8,357 nt of DNA, from assembly GCA_022571575.1 (NCBI GenBank), contig JACZXN010000055.1, positions 1 to 8,357 on the forward strand, given 5' to 3'. This document shows, piece after piece, positions 1-6,319 of the stretch (position 1 is its first letter; every line of letters starts with the position of its first letter). The position numbers and the translations under genes were made by a program. Below the pieces are notes generated by a model, which saw nothing but the letters and a program-made list of their open reading frames with translations, searched no databases and was not told where the DNA came from. This DNA comes from Chloroflexota bacterium (GTDB taxonomy: Bacteria > Chloroflexota > Dehalococcoidia > UBA3495).

Positions 1-757
1 GCCCGCCCTCGTAGACGTCGGGCACCCACATCTGGAATGGGGCCGCCGAGAGCTTGAATCCGAAACCGGCAATCATCAGGACGATGCCCACGAACAGCGC
101 GTAATTCCCAAAGGGCGTGTCTCCCGACACTTGCCCGATGGCAGTGGATATCTCAGCCAATTGGGTGCTTCCGGTAAACCCGAATATCAGGGCCATTCCA
201 TAGAGCATGAGGGCCGAACTGATGGCCCCGATGATCAGGAATTTCATACCAGCTTCACTGGAATTCCGGGTCAGCAGGAAGGCGGTCAGCGCGGCCATCG
301 GCAGGGTGGTCAGTTCCAGGGAAACGTAGATGGTGATCAGCTCGGTGGCAGCCGCCAGAAGCATCATCCCGGTGGCCGCGAGAAGCATCAGACCGAAGTA
401 CTCGCCCTGGAACCGCTCCATATTGCGTACGTAATCGGTGGACGCCAACACAACCAATGCCACGCATCCGATGATCAGGAAATTAAAGAACAGCGCGAAC
501 CGGTCGACAGATATCGCGCTCAACAGGATGCTGGGGTCCTCGGTGGTGAACGCCTCAGCGCCCCGGAGCAGGTTGGTAGCCCCGCCCAAGTCATAGAGCT
601 GAATCAGGCTCATTACGAATGGGCCGGCCAGCGCCGCGAAGGCGAAATAAGGCAGCAGTCCCTTCTTGGGCAGGACCAGGTCCAGCAAGATCACGAAGAT
701 CGCAGCTCCAGCCATGGCCAGATAGGGGGATAGAACGTAAAAATCGTGGACTGACAT
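1..757 (-). CDS. nuoN: NADH-quinone oxidoreductase subunit N (ND2-type antiporter-like pump), 3' end outside window
   Basis: The first 252 codons of the innermost antiporter-like pump subunit are present. The protein begins MSVHDFYVLSPYLAMAGA, followed by alternating hydrophobic spans. E148 in VSLELTTLPMAAL is the TM5 glutamate, and K235 in GFGFKLSAAPFQMWVPDVYEGG is the TM7 lysine. The motif that usually reads PFHxWxPDVYEG has Gln at 242 in place of His. The frame is intact up to the window edge, which cuts the conserved loop after TM7, so roughly the second half of the protein is missing from view. The ATG overlaps the nuoM stop by one base in TGATG. A GGGGTGA inside the nuoM tail may serve as its ribosome binding site. 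Confidence 0.96.
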   Translation of the reverse strand, partial: MSVHDFYVLSPYLAMAGAAIFVILLDLVLPKKGLLPYFAFAALAGPFVMSLIQLYDLGGATNLLRGAEAFTTEDPSILLSAISVDRFALFFNFLIIGCVALVVLASTDYVRNMERFQGEYFGLMLLAATGMMLLAAATELITIYVSLELTTLPMAALTAFLLTRNSSEAGMKFLIIGAISSALMLYGMALIFGFTGSTQLAEISTAIGQVSGDTPFGNYALFVGIVLMIAGFGFKLSAAPFQMWVPDVYEGG

Positions 758-2289
758 CAGGGATTAATCACCCCGTTCAGCACATCCACCATGGGGTTGA
801 GTCCTGACTCAAAAACGTCGGTCAAAATCGTGGGCCAGACACCGACTCCGATGATGGTCACCACCATCAGGACCAGTGGAACGGCTTCCACAAAAGAAGC
901 GTCGGTCAGGTCGTCGAATTGCGGCCGGCGAACTCCGAAGAACGTGCGCTCCATCATCCAGAGGATGTAGCCCGCGGCCAGCACGATCCCCAGCACAGCC
1001 AGGACCGTGGGCCAGTCATAGGCCTGGAACGCGCCCATGAACACCAACAGTTCGGAGACGAAGCCACTCAGTCCCGGCAGGCCCAAAGACGCAAACCCGG
1101 CGATAAGCATGGCGACAGCCACCACGGGCATGCGGCTGGCCAAGCCTCCCAGGTCGGGGATGTAGCGGGTGCCGGTCTTATCGTAGACCAGCCCGACGGC
1201 CAGGAACAGGAGGCCGGTTACCGTGCCATGGGTGAATAACTGCATCGCCGCGCCGTTCAGCCCAGTGACGGTCAACGTGCCTTGTGAGATGCCCACAGAG
1301 CCGATGCCTATCAGCACCAAGCCCATATGGCTGATGCTGGAGAAAGCGATGAGACGTTTCAGGTCGGTCTGCCGCATGGTGACCACCGCGCCGTAGAGCA
1401 CGCTGATCACGCCCAAAGTAACCAACGCCCAGGCGAAGCGGTCGGTCTGAGACGGGAACATGCCGACGTTGATGCGGAGCAGGCCGTAACCGCCCATCTT
1501 GAGCAAGACCCCCGCCAACATCACGCTGGCCGCGGTTGGCGCGTCGGTGTGGGCGTCGGGCAGCCAGGTATGCAACGGCCAGGTTGGCAACTTGATGGCG
1601 AATCCGATGAAGAACAGCCAGAACAGCCCCGACAACGGGATCAGCAGTCCGGCGGAGGTCAGCATGGTCGGTTCGTTGAGGAGGGCCACCATGTTGAAGG
1701 TGCCGACATCCGCCGTGAGGAACACGGCCACGATGGCCACCAGCATGAAGGCGCTGCCCAAGATCGTGAAGATCAGGAATTTCATGGCCGAGTATTCTTT
1801 CCGGCCGCTGCCCCAGACCGAGATGAGCATGAACATGGGGACCAGCTCCAACTCCCAGAACAGGAAGAAGAGCAGCAGGTCCATGGAGGTGAACACCCCC
1901 ATCACCGCCGTCTGGAGCACCAGCAGCCAGATGAAATACTCTTTGACCCGCAGGCCGATGTGCCAGGACGCCAGCACGGCGCACATGCCCAGCAGCCCGG
2001 TCAACGCCACCAGGGGCGCGCTGAGGCCGTCCACCGTCAGCAGGAAGTCGGCCTTCAGTCCCACGCCGGGGATCCAGGTCATCTTGTCCACGAACTGGAA
2101 CCGGGCCGCGCCCTCGCCCCGGTCGAAGAAGCCGAACACCAAGAGGGACAGGACCAGGTCGGCCAGGAAGATAAGCACGGCGAAATTCCGAATGTTGCGG
2201 TCGCCTTTGACCACCAACAGCAATAACACCGCTCCCACCGCGGGCAGGAACACCGTGGCCGTCAACAGTCCGTTGTAGCCTTCTACCAT
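757..2289 (-). CDS. nuoM: NADH-quinone oxidoreductase subunit M (ND4-type antiporter-like pump)
   Basis: The gene encodes a 510-residue middle pump subunit, the usual length for NuoM, with about fourteen hydrophobic spans. Proton-path residues are present: E146 in FWELELVPMF (TM5), K233 in FAIKLPTWPLHTWLPDAH (TM7), K264 in VMLAGVLLKMGGYGLLR (TM8), and the segment RQTDLKRLIAFSSISHMG. The loop usually written HTEAPTAGS reads HTDAPTAAS here, with Asp at 249 and Ala at 254; both are mild changes. The start ATG directly follows a mini-ORF stop and has only a short GGAAA four bases upstream, so reinitiation is a likely route. The end reads VINP then TGA, and the final A of TGA is the first base of the nuoN ATG, giving TGATG. 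Confidence 0.97.
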   Translation of the reverse strand: MVEGYNGLLTATVFLPAVGAVLLLLVVKGDRNIRNFAVLIFLADLVLSLLVFGFFDRGEGAARFQFVDKMTWIPGVGLKADFLLTVDGLSAPLVALTGLLGMCAVLASWHIGLRVKEYFIWLLVLQTAVMGVFTSMDLLLFFLFWELELVPMFMLISVWGSGRKEYSAMKFLIFTILGSAFMLVAIVAVFLTADVGTFNMVALLNEPTMLTSAGLLIPLSGLFWLFFIGFAIKLPTWPLHTWLPDAHTDAPTAASVMLAGVLLKMGGYGLLRINVGMFPSQTDRFAWALVTLGVISVLYGAVVTMRQTDLKRLIAFSSISHMGLVLIGIGSVGISQGTLTVTGLNGAAMQLFTHGTVTGLLFLAVGLVYDKTGTRYIPDLGGLASRMPVVAVAMLIAGFASLGLPGLSGFVSELLVFMGAFQAYDWPTVLAVLGIVLAAGYILWMMERTFFGVRRPQFDDLTDASFVEAVPLVLMVVTIIGVGVWPTILTDVFESGLNPMVDVLNGVINP

Positions 2290-2316
2290 TTAATTTCCAA
2301 TTCGGGTAACGGGCAT
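2290..2316 (-). CDS. Candidate 8-codon mini-ORF abutting nuoM, second
   Basis: The ORF reads MPVTRIGN followed by TAA, and the TAA touches the nuoM ATG. AGAGGA lies ten bases before its start, inside the preceding mini-ORF. The direct site of nuoM itself is poor (GGAAA only four bases away), so ribosomes ending here could deliver much of the nuoM initiation. No function is assigned to the peptide. Confidence 0.3.
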   Translation of the reverse strand: MPVTRIGN

Positions 2317-2320
2317 CTAA

Positions 2321-2347
2321 CTAAATTCCTCTGCGATCAACGGTCAT
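2321..2347 (-). CDS. Candidate 8-codon mini-ORF in the nuoL-nuoM gap, first
   Basis: The ORF reads MTVDRRGI followed by TAG. It starts 11 bases after the nuoL stop and is preceded by AAGGA (overlapping that stop) at an 8-base spacing, a good start context. It ends four bases before the next mini-ORF. It matches that ORF at 18 of 27 bases without gaps, suggesting an old duplication with a 31-base period. An 8-codon ORF can arise by chance, so translation is only a possibility. Confidence 0.25.
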   Translation of the reverse strand: MTVDRRGI

Positions 2348-2358
2348 CTGTTTGATCC

Positions 2359-4410
2359 TTATGCCAACAACAGGGCCAGTATTATGGCCAAAACGCCGAA
2401 CGCTATCCCCGTGCCGTAAGCCTGAACCTGCCCAGTCTGAAGCTTGCCGATGGCCGTGCCGATGTTCCGGAAGAACCATCCGGTCAGGTCCACGAAGCCA
2501 TCGACCAGGTTACGGTCGATCCAGTCCAGTGTCCCGGCGATGACCCCGAAGAAACCCTTACGGACAATCACGTCTTCGTAGAGGGTGTCCAGGTAGTATT
2601 TCTGGGAGAGCAGGGTGTGCAACGGCTTCACCCGCTCCAGTGGGTCAGCCCGCTGGCCGCGCCGCCTGACGTAACCCGCGTAGACCGCCAGAGCCAGCCC
2701 GATCCCCGATAGGGCCGCCACGGTGGACACGGTGGCCATCCAACGGCTGAAATCCTGGGTCTCGGCGTGTCCGCCCAGACCCAGGGCCGCGCCCAGACCG
2801 TCGGACAAGAACCCGGTGATCCAGTGCCGGGGGATGCCTATCTCCTCATTCCATTGGGGGTTGGCCAGGTAGCCCAGGGCCGCCGCCGCCAGTCCCAACA
2901 CCACCATCGGCAGCAGCATCGAGAAGGGAGACTCGTGTAGATGTGCGCCGCCGTGGTCCGCCGCTCCGGCCGGGGCGGCCTGACTCTGGGCCCGGTCTTC
3001 GAGTTCCGTCTCGATCCCGCCCCGGAACTCCCCGTGGAAGGTCAGGATAATCATTCTTATGGTGTAGAAGGCGGTGACGATGACACCCGCCAGCAACGCG
3101 GAGAAGGTCACCCGGCTGACCCAGGTGTCCACCAGGCCGGTTCCGTTCCAGGCGCCCAGGAGGATCTCGTCCTTGCTCCAGAACCCGGCCAGGGGAATGA
3201 TGCCCACCAGACTCAGGCCCGCCACAACCATCAGGATATAGGTGATGGGCAGGTGACGGCGCAGGCCGCCCATGTAACGCATGTCGAAGGTGCCCGTGGC
3301 GTGGTTGACGCTGCCGGCCCCCATGAAGAGCAGGGCCTTGAACGCCGCGTGGGTCACCAGGTGGAAGATGGCCACGGAGTACAGCCCCAGTCCCAAGGCC
3401 GCCATCATATAACCCAATTGGCTGATGGTTGAGTAGGCCAAGACCCGCTTGATGTCGTTCATCACCAGGCCCATGGACGCGGCCATCAGCGCGGTGAAAG
3501 CGCCCACCAGGGCCACCACCGTCATGGCGTCGGGGGAGTTCTGAAAGACCGGGAAGAACCGGGCCACCAGGAAAACGCCGGCCGCCACCATGGTCGCCGC
3601 GTGGATCAGGGCGCTGACCGGAGTTGGGCCTTCCATGGCGTCGGGCAGCCAGGCGTGGAGCGGGAACTGGCCCGACTTGCCCGCCGCCCCGGAGAAGATT
3701 CCCAGAGCCAGCCAGGTGAGGGCGGCGCCGCCCAGGATCACTCCGGCCGCGGCCTCCGGTTGGGCCGCCTGCCAGATGTCCGGGATGTGGAAGGCGTTCA
3801 GCCCCACGGCGGCGAAGTCGTCAGCCCTGACGAACAGGTAAAGGATGGCGATCAGGAAGCCCACGTCGCCGATGCGGGTGATGATAAAGGCCTTCTTGGC
3901 CGCCGCCGCCGCCGCGGGCCGCTCGTGCCAAAAGCCGATGAGCAGGTAGGACGACACGCCCACCAACTCCCAGAACACGTAGAGCTGGATTATGTTAACC
4001 GCCAGCACCAACCCCAGCATGGAGGCCGTGAACAGGGACATATAAGCGAAGTAACGGGAGATGCTGGGGTCGCCCTTCATATAGCCCAGGGAATAGATCT
4101 GCACCAGGAGACTGACCCCGGTGACAACCACCAGCATCACGGCGGTCAGCGGGTCCACCAGCAGCCCCATCTCGATGGTCGCGCCGCCCACATCCAGCCA
4201 TTCAAAGGGCTCGAATTCGAGGTCGTGATGCAGGATAACCGAGCGCAGGGTCCAGATGGAAAAGCCAAGGGCCGTCCCAAGGACGCCGATGGTGATATAC
4301 CCACTGATAATGGAATAGCGGTTGAGCAGCGGCCGGACCACCAATGCGATGAAGGCAAAGGAGCCCAGGGGCAGCAGGAAGATGGACCAAATGACGGCTT
4401 CGCTAACCAT
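2359..4410 (-). CDS. nuoL: NADH-quinone oxidoreductase subunit L (ND5-type antiporter-like pump)
   Basis: The gene encodes a 683-residue distal pump subunit of the membrane arm. The antiporter-like core contains the TM5 glutamate E148 in FWELVGVSSYLLIGFW, the TRIGD motif (178-182), the TM7 lysine K245 in GKSGQFP, the block LHAWLPDAMEGPTPVSALIHAATMVAAG (251-278) and NDIKRVLAYSTISQLGYMMA, all typical of NuoL. A hydrophilic region with the cluster AAPAGAADHGGAHLHESP separates the core from the C-terminal part. There the long lateral helix along the membrane arm and a last membrane span are expected, and the protein does end in a hydrophobic span (GIAFGVLAIILALLLA). The length fits the family. 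An alanine run lies at 166-171. The ATG directly follows the stop of the small DUF2007-like gene. The stop is TAA and forms part of TAAGGA, which can act as a Shine-Dalgarno sequence for the mini-ORF that follows. Confidence 0.97.
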   Translation of the reverse strand: MVSEAVIWSIFLLPLGSFAFIALVVRPLLNRYSIISGYITIGVLGTALGFSIWTLRSVILHHDLEFEPFEWLDVGGATIEMGLLVDPLTAVMLVVVTGVSLLVQIYSLGYMKGDPSISRYFAYMSLFTASMLGLVLAVNIIQLYVFWELVGVSSYLLIGFWHERPAAAAAAKKAFIITRIGDVGFLIAILYLFVRADDFAAVGLNAFHIPDIWQAAQPEAAAGVILGGAALTWLALGIFSGAAGKSGQFPLHAWLPDAMEGPTPVSALIHAATMVAAGVFLVARFFPVFQNSPDAMTVVALVGAFTALMAASMGLVMNDIKRVLAYSTISQLGYMMAALGLGLYSVAIFHLVTHAAFKALLFMGAGSVNHATGTFDMRYMGGLRRHLPITYILMVVAGLSLVGIIPLAGFWSKDEILLGAWNGTGLVDTWVSRVTFSALLAGVIVTAFYTIRMIILTFHGEFRGGIETELEDRAQSQAAPAGAADHGGAHLHESPFSMLLPMVVLGLAAAALGYLANPQWNEEIGIPRHWITGFLSDGLGAALGLGGHAETQDFSRWMATVSTVAALSGIGLALAVYAGYVRRRGQRADPLERVKPLHTLLSQKYYLDTLYEDVIVRKGFFGVIAGTLDWIDRNLVDGFVDLTGWFFRNIGTAIGKLQTGQVQAYGTGIAFGVLAIILALLLA

Positions 4411-4605
4411 CTATAGCTTTCTCAATATCTCCTCGGCCACGTGTTCTCTGCCCTTGGGGACATAGATCTTGAAAGGGACCTTCTCGGCCCAGTCCAGGAT
4501 GTCGCCCTCCGGCAGTATGCGGGTGGGCAGGCCCTCGCCTTCGAGGACCTCCTTCCACATCTCCGCCAGCATCAGATTTGGGGCCTGTTTGAATTCAACC
4601 CACAT
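4411..4605 (-). CDS. Small DUF2007-like protein encoded inside the nuo operon
   Basis: The gene encodes a 64-residue soluble protein with no signal peptide and no membrane span. It resembles the DUF2007 'putative signal transducing protein' family. The sequence has an N-terminal strand ending at APN (8-10), an amphipathic helix around LAEMWKEVLEGEGLP (13-27), and a C-terminal IYVPKGREHVAEEILRKL (47-64), a pattern typical of that family. No catalytic residues or metal ligands are evident. The biochemical role of the family is unknown. The ATG is the first possible start, because a TAG lies in frame four codons upstream. Only a distant AGAGGA precedes it, so initiation may be modest. The stop TAG abuts the nuoL ATG with no gap, which implies coupled translation. 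Its position suggests a job tied to complex I assembly, stability or regulation, but that is inference. The gene is certain as an ORF and probable as a DUF2007 member. Confidence 0.82.
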   Translation of the reverse strand: MWVEFKQAPNLMLAEMWKEVLEGEGLPTRILPEGDILDWAEKVPFKIYVPKGREHVAEEILRKL

Positions 4606-4633
4606 AGCAGTCGTCTAGAAAATCCTCTGGGGG

Positions 4634-4963
4634 TCAGTTCCGCAACTCGGTGGCCTCGGTCAGGTCCACCGATTCGTGGGTCCGGTACATGGCGAACACG
4701 ATGCCCAGGCCCAGGGCGATCTCGGCGGCGGCCACGGTGATGATAAACACCGCGAAGACCTGCCCGGTCAGCACGGAGCTGATGTCTTCCTGGAGGGCCG
4801 CGGGCGCCAGATATTTGGCCATGGCCACCAGGGTCACGTTGACGGCGTTGAACATCAACTCGATGGACATCAAAACCGCCAAGACATTGCGTCGAGCAAG
4901 GGACCCGTAGAGACCGATGCAGAACAATACCGCGGAGACGATCAGAAAGGCTTCAAAGGACAT
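4634..4963 (-). CDS. nuoK: NADH-quinone oxidoreductase subunit K (ND4L-type)
   Basis: The gene encodes a 109-residue membrane subunit with three transmembrane helices, the usual size for the family. It lies on the central proton axis between NuoJ and the antiporter-like subunits. The two buried glutamates are present: E35 in the motif MSIELMFNAVN and E81 in AAAEIALGLGI, corresponding to E36 and E72 of E. coli. The loop between the second and third helices (about 50-62) is somewhat longer than in E. coli. The tail THESVDLTEATELRN is hydrophilic. The ATG lies six bases after the nuoJ stop, with G-rich sequence just before it (GGGGAGGGG in the nuoJ tail and GGGA next to the start). The stop is TGA, followed by a 28-base gap, the only sizeable spacer on this side of nuoL that holds no mini-ORF. 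Confidence 0.96.
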   Translation of the reverse strand: MSFEAFLIVSAVLFCIGLYGSLARRNVLAVLMSIELMFNAVNVTLVAMAKYLAPAALQEDISSVLTGQVFAVFIITVAAAEIALGLGIVFAMYRTHESVDLTEATELRN

Positions 4964-4969
4964 TCCCAG

Positions 4970-5566
4970 CTAGCCCCTCCCCGTTCCCGGATCGGGCCGC
5001 ACCAGCGCCAACGCGCCGATCAGCGCCGCCAGAAGCAGCACCGACACCGCCTCGAAGGGCAGTACGAATTCGCCGATCAAAAGGTCGGCCAGACCCGACT
5101 TCTGTACCTGTGCCTGGTCCTCGGGGCTGGTGACCCCCGATTTCGTCATAGCGTCGGAGGTCAGCGTGGTCACCGCGCCGGTCTGCACCAGTTCCACCCG
5201 TTCCCGTTGCTCGGCGGGCAGGAAGTCCCACTTGGTGTCCACGGCCGCCGTGACCAACAAGACCAACAGCAGGGAGGCGAAAACGGCCGCCGGGATCTGG
5301 AGCCGGTTGGGCAGGTTCCCCCGCTGGACGTCCCGGGTCAGCATCACGGCGAATATTATCAAGATGGCGATGGCCCCAACGTAGATCAAGACCTGGACCA
5401 CGGCCAAGAACTCGGCGCTGAGCAGCACAAAGAACCCGGCCACGGCCATGAAGACCACGATCAGCAACAGGGCGGCGCGGAAAAGGTCCTTCACCAGCAC
5501 CACGCCCAGCGCGGCGCCCACCGCCATCACGGTCAGAATCCAGAAGACGACGTCCTGGAAGAGCAT
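4970..5566 (-). CDS. nuoJ: NADH-quinone oxidoreductase subunit J (ND6-type)
   Basis: The gene encodes a 198-residue membrane subunit of the proton-translocating arm, placed between NuoH and NuoK. Four hydrophobic spans occur in the first 110 residues and one near 170-188. The family signature AEFLAVVQVLIYVGAIAILIIFAVML spans about 51-76. In known structures this third helix contains a pi-bulge that changes state during turnover, and the Tyr at position 62 is the conserved one. Between the fourth and fifth spans there is a hydrophilic loop of about 50 residues (110-160) rich in Gln, Glu, Asp and Thr. The start is the ATG directly after the nuoI TAG, with GGAGG eleven bases upstream inside nuoI. 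The gene ends in TAG six bases before nuoK. Nothing suggests damage. Confidence 0.95.
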   Translation of the reverse strand: MLFQDVVFWILTVMAVGAALGVVLVKDLFRAALLLIVVFMAVAGFFVLLSAEFLAVVQVLIYVGAIAILIIFAVMLTRDVQRGNLPNRLQIPAAVFASLLLVLLVTAAVDTKWDFLPAEQRERVELVQTGAVTTLTSDAMTKSGVTSPEDQAQVQKSGLADLLIGEFVLPFEAVSVLLLAALIGALALVRPDPGTGRG

Positions 5567-6238
5567 CTACTCGGCATCCTCCGTGGGCGTGGGCGACGGA
5601 GACGGCGAGGGCGGCGGCGCGGCCTGGCTGTCTTCCACGAAGGACGAGTCCACCGGGGGCTGGCCGGAGAGGAGGTCCGAGGGCACGGGCCGGTCGATCC
5701 TCATGCCCGCCTTCTCCCGTTGGTGCCACTGCCACGATTCACGGCCCACCTCGTCCCAGTGGAGCGGACGTCCGCCCCTGGGGTCGTAGCCGGCGTCTTC
5801 CAGTTGCGGCCGGAAGAAGGTGCTGGGTCGTTTGTCGGCCTTGCGCAGGTCGTCGATATCAATAACCATCTTTTTCCTGGAATATTGTCCCTGTTCAAAC
5901 CCGCTGCCCATGAACAGCGCGTCATAGGGGCAGGCCTCCACGCACAGCCCGCAGAACATGCACTGGTTTATGGCGATGTCGAAGACCTCCAGCCGGTATT
6001 TGTCGCCCTCGGCAGGGGCCGTTTCGCTGGGGGTGGTCACTATCTTGATGATCCCCAGGGGGCAGTACTTGGCGCACGACGCGCAGCCGGTGCACCGCTC
6101 TTCGTACCAGACGAACTCCTCGCCCCGGAAACGGGGGTGTTGCTTGACCCGTTCTTCGGGATACTGAACGGTGAAAGGCTTCTTGGTCATGTTCTTCAAC
6201 GTGACCAGCAGACCCTTGGCCATGGCTATTCCGTACAT
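5567..6238 (-). CDS. nuoI: NADH-quinone oxidoreductase subunit I, 2x[4Fe-4S] ferredoxin-type
   Basis: The gene encodes a 223-residue peripheral-arm protein that carries clusters N6a and N6b, which pass electrons towards NuoB and the quinone. Two ferredoxin motifs are complete: C49-x2-C52-x2-C55-x3-C59-P and C93-x2-C96-x2-C99-x3-C103-P. By family rule, C49, C52, C55 and C103 hold one cluster and C93, C96, C99 and C59 hold the other. The N-terminal stretch (KGLLVTLKNMTKKPFTVQYPEE) is the usual amphipathic membrane-contact region of this family. After the clusters there is a long tail of about 115 residues. It ends in a proline/serine/threonine-rich segment (about 208-219) and the acidic end EDAE, which shorter NuoI proteins lack. 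The ATG at 6238 is chosen for its perfect Shine-Dalgarno sequence and an in-frame stop just upstream; a second ATG five codons on is less well placed. The TAG stop abuts the nuoJ ATG with no gap. Confidence 0.96.
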   Translation of the reverse strand: MYGIAMAKGLLVTLKNMTKKPFTVQYPEERVKQHPRFRGEEFVWYEERCTGCASCAKYCPLGIIKIVTTPSETAPAEGDKYRLEVFDIAINQCMFCGLCVEACPYDALFMGSGFEQGQYSRKKMVIDIDDLRKADKRPSTFFRPQLEDAGYDPRGGRPLHWDEVGRESWQWHQREKAGMRIDRPVPSDLLSGQPPVDSSFVEDSQAAPPPSPSPSPTPTEDAE

Positions 6239-6239
6239 G

Positions 6240-6278
6240 CTAGCTCACCTCCCCAGAAGAAATGGTGAATCCTGACAT
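6240..6278 (-). CDS. Candidate 12-codon minicistron, second tandem copy
   Basis: The ORF reads MSGFTISSGEVS followed by TAG. It differs from the first copy by one residue (Gly for Ala at position 3) and one silent GAA/GAG change. Its Shine-Dalgarno sequence, GGAAGTGA, is six bases from the ATG and slightly weaker than the one before the first copy. Its stop lies one base before the nuoI ATG, and its own last codons carry the perfect GGAGGTGA that serves nuoI. A ribosome ending this ORF would therefore stop directly on the nuoI start. No function can be assigned to the peptide, and translation is not proven. Confidence 0.4.
   Translation of the reverse strand: MSGFTISSGEVS
6245..6252 (-). promoter_or_regulatory. 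Ribosome binding site of nuoI
   Basis: A perfect GGAGGTGA six bases before the ATG at 6238 fixes the nuoI start. It belongs to the second copy of the 40-base tandem repeat and lies within the last codons of the second mini-ORF. Confidence 0.8.
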
Positions 6279-6279
6279 C

Positions 6280-6318
6280 CTAGCTCACTTCCCCAGAAGA
6301 AATGGTGAATGCTGACAT
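6280..6318 (-). CDS. Candidate 12-codon minicistron, first tandem copy
   Basis: The ORF reads MSAFTISSGEVS followed by TAG. Its ATG lies one base after the nuoH stop and six bases after a perfect GGAGGTGA inside the nuoH tail, which is an excellent translation-start context. Its stop lies one base before the ATG of the second copy. The peptide has no recognisable domain, signal or membrane segment. Its last nine residues, FTISSGEVS, resemble the NuoH C-terminus VTLSSMEVS, so it may be a by-product of duplicating the nuoH/nuoI junction. It could act as a leader that hands ribosomes on to nuoI, or it could be untranslated spacer. The ORF and its Shine-Dalgarno sequence are seen directly; translation is inferred. 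Confidence 0.4.
   Translation of the reverse strand: MSAFTISSGEVS
6285..6292 (-). promoter_or_regulatory. Ribosome binding site before the second minicistron
   Basis: GGAAGTGA has one mismatch to the ideal GGAGGTGA and lies six bases before the ATG of the second 12-codon ORF, inside the end of the first. The G-to-A change makes it the weakest of the three sites in this array. Confidence 0.5.
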
Positions 6319-6319
6319 C

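Larger units (their letters stand above)
2290..2358 (-). other. 69-base nuoL-nuoM spacer
   Basis: This is the longest stretch without a conserved gene in the window (the two minicistrons between nuoH and nuoI fill 83 bases). It is richer in A and T than its surroundings, holds two head-to-tail 8-codon ORFs, and shows no hairpin followed by a T-run, so no terminator is called. No convincing promoter was seen. Confidence 0.7.

Noticed and set aside
1178..1984. A 268-codon minus-strand ORF out of frame within nuoM
   Set aside because: Arg-, His- and Ala-rich shadow produced by the GC bias of nuoM, which holds all conserved motifs in another frame.
1327..2226. Plus-strand ORFs of 299 and 259 codons opposite nuoM
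   Set aside because: Low-complexity composition, no recognisable family, and full overlap with the well-conserved nuoM frame.
2290..2358. Possible terminator or internal promoter in the nuoL-nuoM gap
   Set aside because: No hairpin with a T-run and no convincing -35/-10 pair could be seen; the mini-ORF reading explains more of the sequence.
3601..4416. A 271-codon plus-strand ORF opposite the 5' half of nuoL
   Set aside because: Antisense shadow rich in His, Gln and Gly; no start signal and no family resemblance.
4606..4633. A further mini-ORF in the nuoK to small-gene gap
   Set aside because: The 28-base spacer has no ATG or GTG start, so the mini-ORF pattern does not extend to it.
4676..6268. 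A 530-codon plus-strand ORF opposite nuoI, nuoJ and nuoK
   Set aside because: Its protein is a monotonous mix of Gly, His, Gln, Arg and Asp with no domain, as expected for the antisense of GC-rich membrane-protein genes. The minus strand encodes clear conserved subunits across the whole span.
6240..6319. Short repeat array as a CRISPR or a protein-binding iteron array
   Set aside because: Only two full direct copies, no spacers, and the unit is explained by an ORF, a ribosome binding site and similarity to the nuoH end.
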